A stretch of 64,000 bases of DNA from Arthrobacter sp. FW306-2-2C-D06B (GTDB taxonomy: Bacteria > Actinomycetota > Actinomycetes > Actinomycetales > Micrococcaceae), in assembly GCF_021789175.1 (NCBI RefSeq), contig NZ_CP084560.1:992001-1056000 (forward strand), in the 5' to 3' direction. The first letter of the stretch is position 1. Every line of letters begins with the position of its first letter. Both the position numbers and the translations under genes were made by a program. Below, piece by piece: positions 32,753-41,429 of this stretch. Below the pieces are notes generated by a model. It saw nothing but the letters and a program-made list of their open reading frames with translations. It had not been told where the DNA came from and did no database searches.

Positions 32753-33715
32753 ATGACCGCCAACGCTTTTCCCGATGAGGCCCACCCGATCACGTGGCCG
32801 GAAAATTTCAGGGCAGCTGCATCCTTCACGTTCGACGTCGACGCCGAATCCTGCACCATCGCGCACGATCCCACAAGCACGCGGCGCATGTCCCTCATGA
32901 GCCACCAGTCCTATGGCCCGAGGGTCGCTGTTCCGCGACTCCTGAAGATCCTCGAGCGCCAAGAGATCCAAGGGACCTTCTTCATCCCCGGGTTCACGGC
33001 GGAAAGCTACCCCGACGTGGTGCGGCGGATCGTCGACGGCGGCCATGAAGTCGCCCATCACGGCTACCTGCACGAACCCATGCAAGGAATCGACGCCGCC
33101 ACCGAGGCCAGCTACCTGGACCGTGGGCTCGAAGCCCTCGCGAAGGTAGCCGGGGTCAGGCCGGTCGGCTACAGGGCACCGTGGTGGGAGCTGAACTGGC
33201 ATTCGCCGGCACTGCTCGCGGACCGTGGTTTCCTCTACGATTCAAGCCTGCTCGACGGCGATGCCCCCTACCGCATGGCGGTTGCCCCGGGCGATTCGGG
33301 GCATAGCGATTCACGGGACATCGTGGAGATCCCGGTGGATTGGGCGCTGGACGATTGGGAACAATACGCGTTCTACCCGGGAGTGACAGGAAGCGGCGTC
33401 ATCGAGAGTCCGGCGAAGGTCTTGGAGATGTGGACCTTGGAAGCCGAAGCCCATCACGCCCAAGGCAGTTGCTTCGTCTTGACCAACCACCCGTTCATCT
33501 CCGGCCGTCCATCCAAGGCCGTCGCCTTGGAGCAACTGATCGAACGCGTCAAGGCCATGGACGGGATGTGGGTGACCACCTTGGAACGGATCGCCGAACA
33601 CACCAAGGCCACGGTCAACGAGATCCACAGCCACGCCCGGATCGTGGTCCCGTCCTATCCAGGCGCAGGAGCCAGTTTCAAGCCCGCCCGGCTGCTACAG
33701 CCGACCCCCAGCTAG
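32753..33715 (+). CDS. Polysaccharide-deacetylase-fold hydrolase, possible cyclic imide/ureide hydrolase
   Basis: A 320-residue cytosolic NodB-fold protein with no signal peptide. FTFDVDAES holds the first acidic motif, GHEVAHHGYLHEP the His motif and YRAPWWE the third motif. It resembles HpPgdA/PuuE/imidase-type members rather than secreted chitin deacetylases. GAGAGG precedes the ATG, 11 bp after the permease stop, so it is in an operon with the NCS1 transporter. Likely opens a cyclic amide imported by the permease (inference); the exact substrate is unknown. Confidence 0.82.
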   Translation: MTANAFPDEAHPITWPENFRAAASFTFDVDAESCTIAHDPTSTRRMSLMSHQSYGPRVAVPRLLKILERQEIQGTFFIPGFTAESYPDVVRRIVDGGHEVAHHGYLHEPMQGIDAATEASYLDRGLEALAKVAGVRPVGYRAPWWELNWHSPALLADRGFLYDSSLLDGDAPYRMAVAPGDSGHSDSRDIVEIPVDWALDDWEQYAFYPGVTGSGVIESPAKVLEMWTLEAEAHHAQGSCFVLTNHPFISGRPSKAVALEQLIERVKAMDGMWVTTLERIAEHTKATVNEIHSHARIVVPSYPGAGASFKPARLLQPTPS

Positions 33716-33749
33716 GGACATGTCCAACGATCCACACCCATAGCCCGTT

Positions 33750-33880
33750 GAGCATGCCCAGCCTTGGCCAGGAGCGGTGGACATTGCACTCATTGCCCGT
33801 TGAGCATGCCCAGCCTTGGCCTGGAGCAGTGGACATAGTACTCATATGTCCACTGCTGGGCCTGAACAGGGGGCATGTCC
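33750..33880. repeat. Repeat block 1 of family B: a 52-bp unit followed by a full 79-bp palindromic element
   Basis: A 52-bp unit starting GAGCATGCCCAGCCTTGG at 33750 is followed at 33802 by a 79-bp element ending GGGCATGTCC at 33880. Inside it, AGCAGTGGACATA and TATGTCCACTGCT form a hairpin. The whole 131-bp block is repeated at 33970-34100 with only a few mismatches. Along with the second block it fills the 440-bp gap after the hydrolase gene; no gene is seen there. Confidence 0.85.
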
Positions 33881-33931
33881 CGCGAGGGGGCGGCTCTGAA
33901 GGGTGAGCATGTCGCCCGCGGCTCAGGCCCG

Positions 33932-33969
33932 GAGCACGCTCAGCCTTGGCTGGGAGCATTGGACACCCG
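33932..33969. repeat. Truncated family B unit
   Basis: A 38-bp partial copy beginning GAGCACGCTCAGCCTTGG and ending GGACACCC lies between the two larger repeat blocks. It lacks the palindromic right half. Confidence 0.7.
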
Positions 33970-34100
33970 GAGCATGCCCGGCCTTGGCCAGGAGCAGTGG
34001 ACATAGCACTCATTGCCCGTTGAGCATGCCCAGCCTTGGCCTGGAGCAGTGGACATAGTGCTCATATGTCCACTGCTGGGGCTGAACAGGGGGCATGTCC
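33970..34100. repeat. Repeat block 2 of family B, direct duplication of 33750-33880
   Basis: The same 52-bp unit plus 79-bp element order as at 33750-33880, offset by exactly 220 bp and differing at only a few positions. The full element 34022-34100 has the same length as those at 182-260 and 33802-33880. It suggests local duplication of a dispersed element. Confidence 0.85.
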
Positions 34101-34156
34101 CGTGGGGGTGGGCAGGGTTGAGCGTGGGCCAGAGCCGGGGGAGGGCCTGGGCTGCG

Positions 34157-35077
34157 CTACAGATCGCTCCGGCACAGGGCGGTGTGGAGTTTGTAGAGCC
34201 CGTTCAGGTCTCCGGCTGCCAAACCATCGGGGGCGCCGATCTCCGGGTACATGAGCTGGATTGGATCTTCTACGTGGTCAAGGCCCACGACGTGGCCAAG
34301 TTCGTGTTGAATGACCGCCGAGACATAATGGGCGCCCCCGCGGACGCCCAGCAGTTCCGTGATTTGCGGGGCGTCGAGGTCCAGGCTTCCGGAGACGTAG
34401 CTCTTGGGTCCCGTGCCGAAGCTGTACATGGTGCTGCCCCCGGTTCCGATGACGGTTCCTGCCAACGCCGGAGCCGCCTCGGGAGTGGTCCACGAAATCA
34501 GCAAGGGTGCCCAACGATCTCCGTAGAGCGCGGGCTGGTACGGCTTGCGCTTCTCGGAGGGGTTTTCCGCGCTCGTGCCGTCGTCAACGAATTTGAGGCC
34601 AGTGGCGGCGGCGATCTTGGCGATGGCGTCGGCGATGAGTCCCTCGGATCCGGCTGGGGCGAGGGCTGCGTTGACCACGTAGTGCAACGGCCGGCACGGA
34701 GAGTAGCCAACGGGGGTGCCGTCGGCGTTGGTGGCGAGGAATTTGTAGGAGCTGCTGGCTACCGCAGGCTTCGCGGGGGAGCCGAGCGGCTGCCCGGCTT
34801 CCTCCAGTCCAGGCGGTGGGGTATCCGGCGCACGGGCCGCCTTTTGTGGCCCCCGCCCGGGAGCCCCGTCCTGCCCGGGGGTGCTTGCCGTGGCATGGGC
34901 GGAAGGAGCAAGGTTCGGAAGCAAGCCGCTGATGCCCGGGTCGCCCCGGAGGAATCCACTGACCAGCACGGCTACGGCAGCGACGACCGCCACCACCATC
35001 AAGTTTCGGAACAGCGCCAAAACGGTACTGGGACGCTTGGGCGGCGGACCGCCGTCGTAACCGTAGTTTGAATGCAA
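34157..35077 (-). CDS. Secreted or membrane-anchored matrixin-type zinc metalloprotease
   Basis: A roughly 306-residue protein with a single hydrophobic segment near the N-terminus (LMVVAVVAAVAVLVSGFL), a Pro/Gly/Ala-rich linker, and a catalytic domain containing HELGHVVGLDH followed by the Met-turn region IQLMYPEI, the metzincin signature. TTG at 35077 is chosen because GGGGGAAG lies just upstream and it avoids overlap with the iron transporter gene; ATG starts at 35161 or 35179 would overlap that gene. Substrate unknown. Confidence 0.8.
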   Translation of the reverse strand: MHSNYGYDGGPPPKRPSTVLALFRNLMVVAVVAAVAVLVSGFLRGDPGISGLLPNLAPSAHATASTPGQDGAPGRGPQKAARAPDTPPPGLEEAGQPLGSPAKPAVASSSYKFLATNADGTPVGYSPCRPLHYVVNAALAPAGSEGLIADAIAKIAAATGLKFVDDGTSAENPSEKRKPYQPALYGDRWAPLLISWTTPEAAPALAGTVIGTGGSTMYSFGTGPKSYVSGSLDLDAPQITELLGVRGGAHYVSAVIQHELGHVVGLDHVEDPIQLMYPEIGAPDGLAAGDLNGLYKLHTALCRSDL

Positions 35078-35123
35078 GTCTTCCCCCAAGTTCCTGCGCC
35101 GACGCCCCGTCGGGCCGGCGCTA

Positions 35124-36302
35124 CTAACCGATGACTGCGCCGAAGACGAGTCCCAGCCCATACGTCGCCGCGGCCGCACCGAGCCCGATGGCCAGCTGCC
35201 GGAGGCCGCGGGTCAGCGGCGAGGTTCCGGACAACAAGCCGACGACGGCGCCGGTCGACAGAAGCGCGATGCCCACCAGCGTACCGGCCACAGCAAGCGC
35301 CGCGAAGCCTGTCATGCCGAAGATGAACGGCAGGATGGGCACGATGGCGCCCGAAGCGAAGAAGCAGAAGCTCGAGATCGCGGCGCCCCAGGCGGAGCCC
35401 ACGGCCTCGTGCTCGTTGACGGTTTCTTCCACTTCGGGGTGGAGCGAGAGGCTGGGATCGCAATCGCAGGTGTAGAGGCCCATGCGCTCCGCGGCCCGGT
35501 GTTCGGCGGCTTCGCGGGACATGCCCCGGGCCAGATATACGAGGACCAGCTCATTGTGCTCGATGTCCAGGGCCGGTGCTGCGGTCAGCGTTGCTTGGGT
35601 GGGGCGCGTGGCCTTGAGGAGCTCGAGCTGCGAGCGTACCGAGACATACTCGCCGGCACCCATGGATAAGGCGCCCGCCAGCAGGCCGGCGATACCGCTG
35701 AACAGGACCACGGTGGCGGGAACGCCGGTGGCGGCCATGCCCATCACGAGGGAGAGGTTGCTGACCAGGCCATCGTTGGCGCCGAATACGGCCGCGCGGA
35801 AGGTGCCGGACAACCTGTTGCGGCCGCGCGTCGCCAGGCCGCGGACTACTTCTTCGTGGATCTGTTCGTCGGCCGCCATAGCGCGGGTCGCTGCCGGATC
35901 CTTCGCGTAAGGCGAGCGGCCTTCAGCCCGTTGGGCGAGGGCCAGCACGAACACCGATCCGAAGTTCCGGGCCAGGAAGCCGAGCATTTGGCTTCGGATC
36001 GATGCCGCCTTCGGCATGCCGGCATGTTCGCCGAGGAGCTTGAGCCAGTGTGCCTCATGGCGGCCTTCGGCCTCTGCGAGGGCCAAAAGGATTTCGCGTT
36101 CCTCGCCGTCACGGCGCTGCGCCAGTTGGCGATAAACGGCGGCCTCGGCTCGCTCATCCGCCAAGTACTGCCGCCAGCGCTTGATGTCCGACGACGACGG
36201 GGGAGTCTTGGGGGTTGCTACGTCTTGCGATGGACTGCTTGAGTCCTGCGGATTGTCTGAATGCGAGTTGTCTGGATGCGAGGGTTTTGTGTGCGGTTGC
36301 AC
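35124..36302 (-). CDS. Rubrerythrin/ferritin-like plus VIT1 membrane protein (MbfA-like iron exporter)
   Basis: A 392-residue fusion. Residues about 35-150 form a ferritin-like four-helix domain with acidic/His metal ligands in ERAEAAVYRQL, EAEGRHEAHW and DEQIHEE. Residues about 165-390 form a VIT1/CCC1 domain (FGANDGLVSNLSLVMG, GAGEYVSVRSQ) with about five membrane segments. In rhizobia MbfA exports iron under acid or peroxide stress. The GTG start has AGGAG upstream. The N-terminal 35 residues are Ser/Pro-rich. Possibly co-transcribed with the metalloprotease 46 bp downstream. Confidence 0.9.
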   Translation of the reverse strand: MQPHTKPSHPDNSHSDNPQDSSSPSQDVATPKTPPSSSDIKRWRQYLADERAEAAVYRQLAQRRDGEEREILLALAEAEGRHEAHWLKLLGEHAGMPKAASIRSQMLGFLARNFGSVFVLALAQRAEGRSPYAKDPAATRAMAADEQIHEEVVRGLATRGRNRLSGTFRAAVFGANDGLVSNLSLVMGMAATGVPATVVLFSGIAGLLAGALSMGAGEYVSVRSQLELLKATRPTQATLTAAPALDIEHNELVLVYLARGMSREAAEHRAAERMGLYTCDCDPSLSLHPEVEETVNEHEAVGSAWGAAISSFCFFASGAIVPILPFIFGMTGFAALAVAGTLVGIALLSTGAVVGLLSGTSPLTRGLRQLAIGLGAAAATYGLGLVFGAVIG

Positions 36303-36567
36303 CGGGACTCCTGGGTTGCTGGGGCGGGCTTCATCGCCTCATTGCGGCTCCACTCTATCGCCAATTTCCGCGGTTTTTCGGCCGGTAATCCTCACTGGAT
36401 AATTTAGGCCCGCCTCAAAAAGGGGAGGCTCCCGGGAAGCCTTGACCGCGGCAGGAGGCAGTGCTGGGATGGATGGACAGGGTCCACGAATTGGCGGGGT
36501 AGCGTTGGACGGCTGCCTCTTATGCCTGTGCGATGGGCTCAGCGGCACGTCGAACGGAGGTTGCACC

Positions 36568-36756
36568 ATGGACAGCACCGAGACCCACGCTCGCCACCCC
36601 GACCGCCCCACGGTCGAGGCCGATCCCGCCTATGACTACAGCGAGGACCTGGCGGTGGAGGAAGATTGGGAGGACCAGCCCGAGGTTCTTGACGACGACG
36701 AACGGGTGGTTCCGCTCGATGCCGACGAACACCGTGAGGCCGAAGAGATCGAATAG
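36568..36756 (+). CDS. Small acidic hypothetical protein
   Basis: A 62-residue, strongly acidic protein (many Glu/Asp, e.g. DYSEDLAVEEDWEDQPEV). GGAGG lies 7-8 bases before the ATG, which supports translation. No domain is recognised. It has convergent and divergent neighbours and appears to be monocistronic. The 265-bp gap upstream holds no other gene. Confidence 0.65.
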   Translation: MDSTETHARHPDRPTVEADPAYDYSEDLAVEEDWEDQPEVLDDDERVVPLDADEHREAEEIE

Positions 36757-36794
36757 CCCGGCTCCCTGAACCCGAGGTGCTGAAGCCCTGGCAG

Positions 36795-37115
36795 CTAGAA
36801 CGCGCTCAGGATGAAGTGCCTCTGCACGCCTGCCCGGTGCCCGGTTGCCGCCACCGTAAGGGTGAGTTTCCGTGTCGCGGGGAACCAGCGGGCGGGCTGG
36901 ACTGCCTTTGAGAGCGCTTCGGTGATGAGTCGCGGCTCATGATGCCAATAGCGTTCCAGCTTTCCGTCCACCACGAACGTGACGGAGCCTTGGGAGAGGT
37001 CGACGCCGGGAATCACCCGGACGAACTCGTCCACCCGCCGGGGGCGGGGCAACAAGAGGGTGCCGGACAGGGTGCTGCGGTCGGCTGTGGCATTGGCGCC
37101 GTTTTCGAAAGGCAT
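36795..37115 (-). CDS. Hypothetical protein, about 106 residues
   Basis: ATG at 37115 is preceded by AGGAGAAGG. The protein has a Gly/Ser-poor core with segments like RVIPGVDLSQGSVTFVVDGKL and a basic C-terminal part ending HFILSAF. No signal peptide or membrane segment is clear, and no family is recognised. A longer upstream frame runs through the terminator of the symporter gene and is not likely used. Confidence 0.6.
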   Translation of the reverse strand: MPFENGANATADRSTLSGTLLLPRPRRVDEFVRVIPGVDLSQGSVTFVVDGKLERYWHHEPRLITEALSKAVQPARWFPATRKLTLTVAATGHRAGVQRHFILSAF

Positions 37116-37272
37116 GGCCTTCTCCTGGGGAGTTGCTCTTGCCCGTTCGGTTGTCTCTGGTCCGAGCCGGGCCGCTTCTTCATCCGAACCACCCGCGAAC
37201 ATGGGGTTGGCGTGTGGCAAGTCGGAGCTTGGCGCCACATCTCTTGAAGCTGTTCCTACTGTACATGCAGGC

Positions 37273-37309
37273 GCGGCGCCGCACCCTCGAGGAGAAGGTG
37301 CGGCGCCGC
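37273..37309 (-). terminator. Hairpin terminator after the sodium:solute symporter gene
   Basis: Arms GCGGCGCCGCACC (37273-37285) and its complement (37297-37309) with an 11-base loop. The gene stop is at 37333. There is no clear T-run on the minus strand, so termination may be partial or Rho-assisted. Confidence 0.6.
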
Positions 37310-37332
37310 CGTCGTACTTGATTGTGTGAAGC

Positions 37333-38865
37333 TTAGTGGCTGGCCACCGGGTGTACCTCCAAGGGGAGTTCCTCGGTGACCGCTCCGGCAACGCGGCGGT
37401 CCCAAGCTTCGCGGACCGCGGGCTCGGTTGGCGGCGTCAGCAGGGAGACCACAACGTAGACCAGGAGCGAGGCGCCGAGGCCCCAGTAGATGGGATCGTT
37501 GGCGTAGACACCGTCTTCGCTGGGGATGATTCCCGTGGCGTAGGCGATCAACAGGCCAAGCGTCAGTATGGATCCGACCGCCATGGACCAGGCCGCGGCA
37601 ATACCGGTGCCGCGCTTCCAGACCAGGCCGCCCAGGATGGCAACCAAGAGGCCGCCCACCAGGATGTCGTAGGCGATGGTCAGGGCCACCACCACGTCTT
37701 GCGCCGCCATGGAGATCAGCACGGCAACAATGCCCAGGCCAAGGACCCAGTAGCGGTTGGCTTTGACGTCGTGCTCAGGGTTTTCGGTGTCGTCGGTGTT
37801 GATCGTCTTGCCGAACCAGCTGGCCACGAACGGGACCACGTCGGCGCGGGCAACGGTGGCCGCGGCGATGAGGGCTCCGGAGGCGGTGGACATCATGGCC
37901 GCGACTGCTGCGGCCATGACGAGGCCGCCGATGCCGATCGGCAGGATGTGGGTGGCAACCTCGGCGTAGACAACGTCCTTGCCGAGGGCCTTGACGTCGA
38001 TGTTGGGCAGTGCCACCCGTGCGGCCAGGCCGATCAAGGCGCCAGCCACGCCGTACAGGACGCAATAGATGCCGGCAGTGGCGCCGCCCCAACGGGCGAC
38101 CTTGGGGGTCTTGGCGGTGAAAACGCGCTGCCAGATGTCCTGGCCGATCAGCAGGCCCAGGGTGTAGACCACAAAGTACGTGATGATGGTCTGCGCTCCG
38201 ATGCCGTCCAACTGGAAGAAGCTGGCGTCAACACGGGCACGGATGCCGTCGAAGCCGCCGGCGGCGTTGAGGACGAACGGGAGCATGAGGAAGAAGATGC
38301 CCACTGTCTTGATGATGAACTGCACCTGGTCGGCGAGGGTGATGGACCACATACCGCCGATCGTGGAGTAGACCAGGACGATGGCGCCGCCGACGGCGAT
38401 GGCAAGCCAGCGCTCCCAGCCGAAAAGGACAACGAAGATGGTGGCGTAGGCGCCCGTGGACGTGGCGCACAGCATGAGGGTGTAGGCCAGCATGACGATG
38501 CCGGAGGTCTGCGTGGCGCGCTGGCCGTAACGCAGGCTCAGCATCTGGGAGACCGTGTAGATCTTCAGTCGCTGGATGGTGCCGGCGAAAAGCAGGCTCA
38601 GGAGGAGGACGCCCGAACCGATCGCGACTACCAGCCACATGCCGGAGATGCCGAACTTGTAGCCGAGGCCGACGCCGCCAACCGTCGATGCGCCACCGAG
38701 GACGACGGCGGCCATGGTGCCCGTGTAGAGCATCGGACCAAGGCGGCGTCCTGCCACCAGGAAGTCGCTGTTGTTCTTGGTGCGCGACTTGCCCCACCAG
38801 CCGAAGGCCAGCATGGCGAGCAAATACACCACCACGATCGCAATATTGATGAACGAAGAGTCCAC
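37333..38865 (-). CDS. Sodium:solute symporter (SSS family)
   Basis: A 510-residue protein with about 13 hydrophobic segments and SSS landmarks: RRLGPMLYTGTMAAVVLGGAST near the first helices and GLVMAAAVAAMMSTASGALIAAAT near residue 315. The GTG start has AGGAG upstream. It is divergent from an XRE-cupin regulator across a 303-bp gap that carries a nested palindrome. Substrate is unknown; the family moves solutes such as proline, pantothenate or polyamine-like compounds. Confidence 0.88.
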   Translation of the reverse strand: MDSSFINIAIVVVYLLAMLAFGWWGKSRTKNNSDFLVAGRRLGPMLYTGTMAAVVLGGASTVGGVGLGYKFGISGMWLVVAIGSGVLLLSLLFAGTIQRLKIYTVSQMLSLRYGQRATQTSGIVMLAYTLMLCATSTGAYATIFVVLFGWERWLAIAVGGAIVLVYSTIGGMWSITLADQVQFIIKTVGIFFLMLPFVLNAAGGFDGIRARVDASFFQLDGIGAQTIITYFVVYTLGLLIGQDIWQRVFTAKTPKVARWGGATAGIYCVLYGVAGALIGLAARVALPNIDVKALGKDVVYAEVATHILPIGIGGLVMAAAVAAMMSTASGALIAAATVARADVVPFVASWFGKTINTDDTENPEHDVKANRYWVLGLGIVAVLISMAAQDVVVALTIAYDILVGGLLVAILGGLVWKRGTGIAAAWSMAVGSILTLGLLIAYATGIIPSEDGVYANDPIYWGLGASLLVYVVVSLLTPPTEPAVREAWDRRVAGAVTEELPLEVHPVASH

Positions 38866-38982
38866 GGTTGGCTCCTGAAAGTGATGCGCAGAGTTCCTGG
38901 GGATTCCGACGCCGGTCCGCTGGGTTTCGTGCGGGGTTGCGGAAGGCCTCTGCGCTGGTGATTGGGGAGAGTAGTCTGTGAT

Positions 38983-39021
38983 GTATGCCTCACAAACAAC
39001 ACTTGTTGCCTATGAGGATAC
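38983..39021. promoter_or_regulatory. Nested palindrome, candidate operator of the XRE-cupin regulator
   Basis: Outer arms GTATgCCTCA and TGAGGATAC flank an inner CAACA-CT-TGTTG palindrome (38997-39008). It lies between the symporter and XRE-cupin genes, 148 bp from the latter. The rest of this 303-bp gap shows no gene. Confidence 0.45.
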
Positions 39022-39168
39022 GTAGTGATGCGAGTAACAGTCAAGACGCTGTCTTGCGGAGCGGACACATCGGCTGCCCTCCAGCTAGCCAAAGGCGCTG
39101 CCACGCGGGCGATCCGGCTACTATTGCTGCAATGACAGGGCCGCATAAACGGCCTGAAAGGTTCGTGA

Positions 39169-39744
39169 ATGAAGGCTCTCCCCGTTGAACCGAGCAACGT
39201 CCCCGTTGCCATCGGTTCCAGAATCCGTGCCGCCCGCCAATCGCAGCGGCTCACCATCGAGCAGGTTGCCGACGCCACTGGCCTGACCAAAGGGTTCCTG
39301 AGCCGCGTGGAGCGTGACCTGACATCGCCGTCGGTCGCTTCCCTCGTGACGCTTTGCCAAGTTCTTTCGGTGTCCATCGGAGACCTTTTCGCCGCACCGG
39401 AGACGCACCTGACCCGGCGCGACGACGGGCCGCGGATTTCGCTCGGTGGCCAGGGAATCGTGGAGCGGCTCCTGACTGCTCGATCGGAACGTCGGTTGCA
39501 GATCCTGCAGGCCTCCATCGAGCCACGCGGCCGCGGAGAAGCCGAGCTTTACGCCGTCGATTGCGACGTCGATGTCCTTCACGTCGTCAAGGGCCGGATC
39601 AAATTGATCCTCACCAACGAGGAGTACGAGCTCGAAGAGGGAGACACGCTGTCCTTCCCGGGCCGTGAGCCGCACACCTGGGTCAATCCGACGGACGAGC
39701 CCGTTGAGGTGCTCTGGATCCTGGTGCCGGCAGCCAGTCGCTGA
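39169..39744 (+). CDS. XRE-family regulator with C-terminal cupin domain
   Basis: A 191-residue regulator. The N-terminal helix-turn-helix (IGSRIRAARQSQRLTIEQVADATGL, residues about 15-70) is followed by a cupin sensing domain (about 115-190, with GDTLSFPGREPHTWVNP). AAAGG precedes the ATG. PuuR-like regulators have this layout and respond to small metabolites. It probably controls the divergent symporter gene. Confidence 0.9.
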   Translation: MKALPVEPSNVPVAIGSRIRAARQSQRLTIEQVADATGLTKGFLSRVERDLTSPSVASLVTLCQVLSVSIGDLFAAPETHLTRRDDGPRISLGGQGIVERLLTARSERRLQILQASIEPRGRGEAELYAVDCDVDVLHVVKGRIKLILTNEEYELEEGDTLSFPGREPHTWVNPTDEPVEVLWILVPAASR

Positions 39745-39788
39745 CGCTGGCACTGCGCCCCCCGGCGTACGAGGCCGACACGCGGCGT

Positions 39789-39826
39789 GTAACACGACTG
39801 AAACATGCCTGACTTCAGGATTTAAC
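39789..39826. promoter_or_regulatory. GlnR-like site 1 upstream of amt
   Basis: GTAAC (39789), GAAAC (39800), GACTT (39811) and TTAAC (39822) recur every 11 bp, matching the actinobacterial GlnR pattern gTnAC-n6-GaAAC repeated. The position about 190-225 bp upstream of amt is suitable for nitrogen-starvation activation. Confidence 0.55.
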
Positions 39827-39841
39827 TCTGGGGCCTGTGCT

Positions 39842-39879
39842 GTTACGTGCCTGAAATGATCGGTGCCGAATGCTGAAAC
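39842..39879. promoter_or_regulatory. GlnR-like site 2 upstream of amt
   Basis: GTTAC (39842), GAAAT (39853), TGCCG (39864) and GAAAC (39875) again follow 11-bp spacing, 53 bp (five helical turns) from the first site. Together they suggest two GlnR dimers on the same DNA face. Confidence 0.55.
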
Positions 39880-40013
39880 AGGGCGACTGTACGTTCGAGT
39901 CAACGCAACTCGTCAAGGTCGGTAACCCGTGAGGTACCAGGACCTGTTCGTTTTAAAAATGGTCTCGCCGTGCGGGCGCCATGGAGCGCCGTATATGCAG
40001 GAAGGCTCCCGAA

Positions 40014-41429
40014 ATGAACCCAGTATTCTTCAGCGTAGGGCTGGATGTGAACCCCCAGACCCTCGATCCCGGCGCAACCGCCTGGATGCTTGCAGCTTCC
40101 GCCCTCGTCCTTCTCATGACGCCAGGTTTGGCGTTCTTCTACGGTGGCCTGGTCAGGATGAAGTCCGTCCTCAACATCATGATGATGAGTTTCGGGGCCA
40201 TCGGCGTGGTCGCGGTGGTCTGGGCCCTGTGGGGCTACGGACTCGCGTTCGGCCCGGATACCCTGGGCGGCTTCATCGGAGATCCCTTCGCGAACTTCGG
40301 ACTCAGCGGACTGGCCAGCGTCATTGGCGGGAAAGCCCCCGGGCTGCCGGACATGGTCTTCATAGGATTCCAAGCCACGTTCGCCATCATCACTGTCGCG
40401 CTGATCAGCGGCGCTGTGGCTGAACGTGTCAGGTTTGGCCCATGGCTGCTGTTTGCCGGTCTTTGGGTCACCATCGTCTACGCTCCCATCGCCCACTGGG
40501 TCTGGGGTGGCGGGCTCTTCGGATCCACCGGGATCATCGGCAGCAAGATCTCAGCCCTCGACTTTGCCGGCGGCACCGTCGTCCACATGAATGCGGGAAT
40601 GGCCGGGCTGATGCTGGCAGTCGTGCTTGGCAAACGGCTCGGATTCATGAAAGACCCCAACATCCGGCCGCACAACCTCCCCTTCGTGATGCTCGGGGCA
40701 GGCCTGCTGTGGTTCGGCTGGTTTGGATTCAACGCCGGTTCGGAACTGGCCGCTGATGGAATCGCCGCGCTCGCCTGGACAAATACCCTCCTGGCGACAA
40801 GCGCAGCGCTCCTCGGCTGGCTGCTTGTCGAAAGGCTCCGCGACGGCCACGCGACGTCGCTCGGCGCCGCATCCGGCGCCGTCGCGGGCTTGGTGGCAGT
40901 CACCCCCGCCTGTGGATTCGTGGATCCGATTGGCGCGATCGTCATCGGCGTCATCGCCGGTGCCGTCTGCGCGCTGGCCATCGGGCTGAAGTTCAAGATC
41001 GGCCTGGACGATTCCTTGGATGTTGTTGCCGTCCACTTTGTCGGCGGCCTGTGGGGGACCCTGTCCCTCGGATTCTTCGCCGTACCCTCGGCAAAGACTG
41101 AAGGCGGTCTTTTCTACGGCGGCGGCCTGACCCAGTTCTGGCCCCAAATATTGACGGCGCTGGTGGTCACCGCGTGGACGGCGATCATGACGACGCTCAT
41201 CGGGCTGGCCATCCACAAGACTGTGGGCATGCGCGTCAAGGAGCACGAAGAGCTGGCCGGCATCGACATCACGGAGCACGCGGAAACCGCCTACGAGTTG
41301 GCCATGGTCGGCGGATCCTTCAATCCCGGAGAACCACAGAACGGCAAAACTCCGTCGGGTTCCAGCGGTGAACCAGAAGCTAGCTCTAACGGGAAAACAG
41401 ATCGGATGCGCAGCAAGGCGTCGACGTGA
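40014..41429 (+). CDS. amt: Ammonium transporter
   Basis: A 471-residue Amt/Mep channel with about 11 membrane segments. Landmarks are FFYGGLVRMKSVLNIMMMSF early, DFAGGTVVHMNAG (pore His region) and the later VAVHFVGGLWGTL with the second pore His. AGGAAGG precedes the ATG at 40014. The C-terminal 70 residues are a polar tail. The stop overlaps the glnK GTG start, the standard amt-glnK pairing. Confidence 0.95.
   Translation: MNPVFFSVGLDVNPQTLDPGATAWMLAASALVLLMTPGLAFFYGGLVRMKSVLNIMMMSFGAIGVVAVVWALWGYGLAFGPDTLGGFIGDPFANFGLSGLASVIGGKAPGLPDMVFIGFQATFAIITVALISGAVAERVRFGPWLLFAGLWVTIVYAPIAHWVWGGGLFGSTGIIGSKISALDFAGGTVVHMNAGMAGLMLAVVLGKRLGFMKDPNIRPHNLPFVMLGAGLLWFGWFGFNAGSELAADGIAALAWTNTLLATSAALLGWLLVERLRDGHATSLGAASGAVAGLVAVTPACGFVDPIGAIVIGVIAGAVCALAIGLKFKIGLDDSLDVVAVHFVGGLWGTLSLGFFAVPSAKTEGGLFYGGGLTQFWPQILTALVVTAWTAIMTTLIGLAIHKTVGMRVKEHEELAGIDITEHAETAYELAMVGGSFNPGEPQNGKTPSGSSGEPEASSNGKTDRMRSKAST

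Noticed and set aside
33750..34100. CRISPR-like array
   Set aside because: Units are 38-79 bp, adjacent or nearly adjacent, internally palindromic, with no regular unique spacers and no cas genes.
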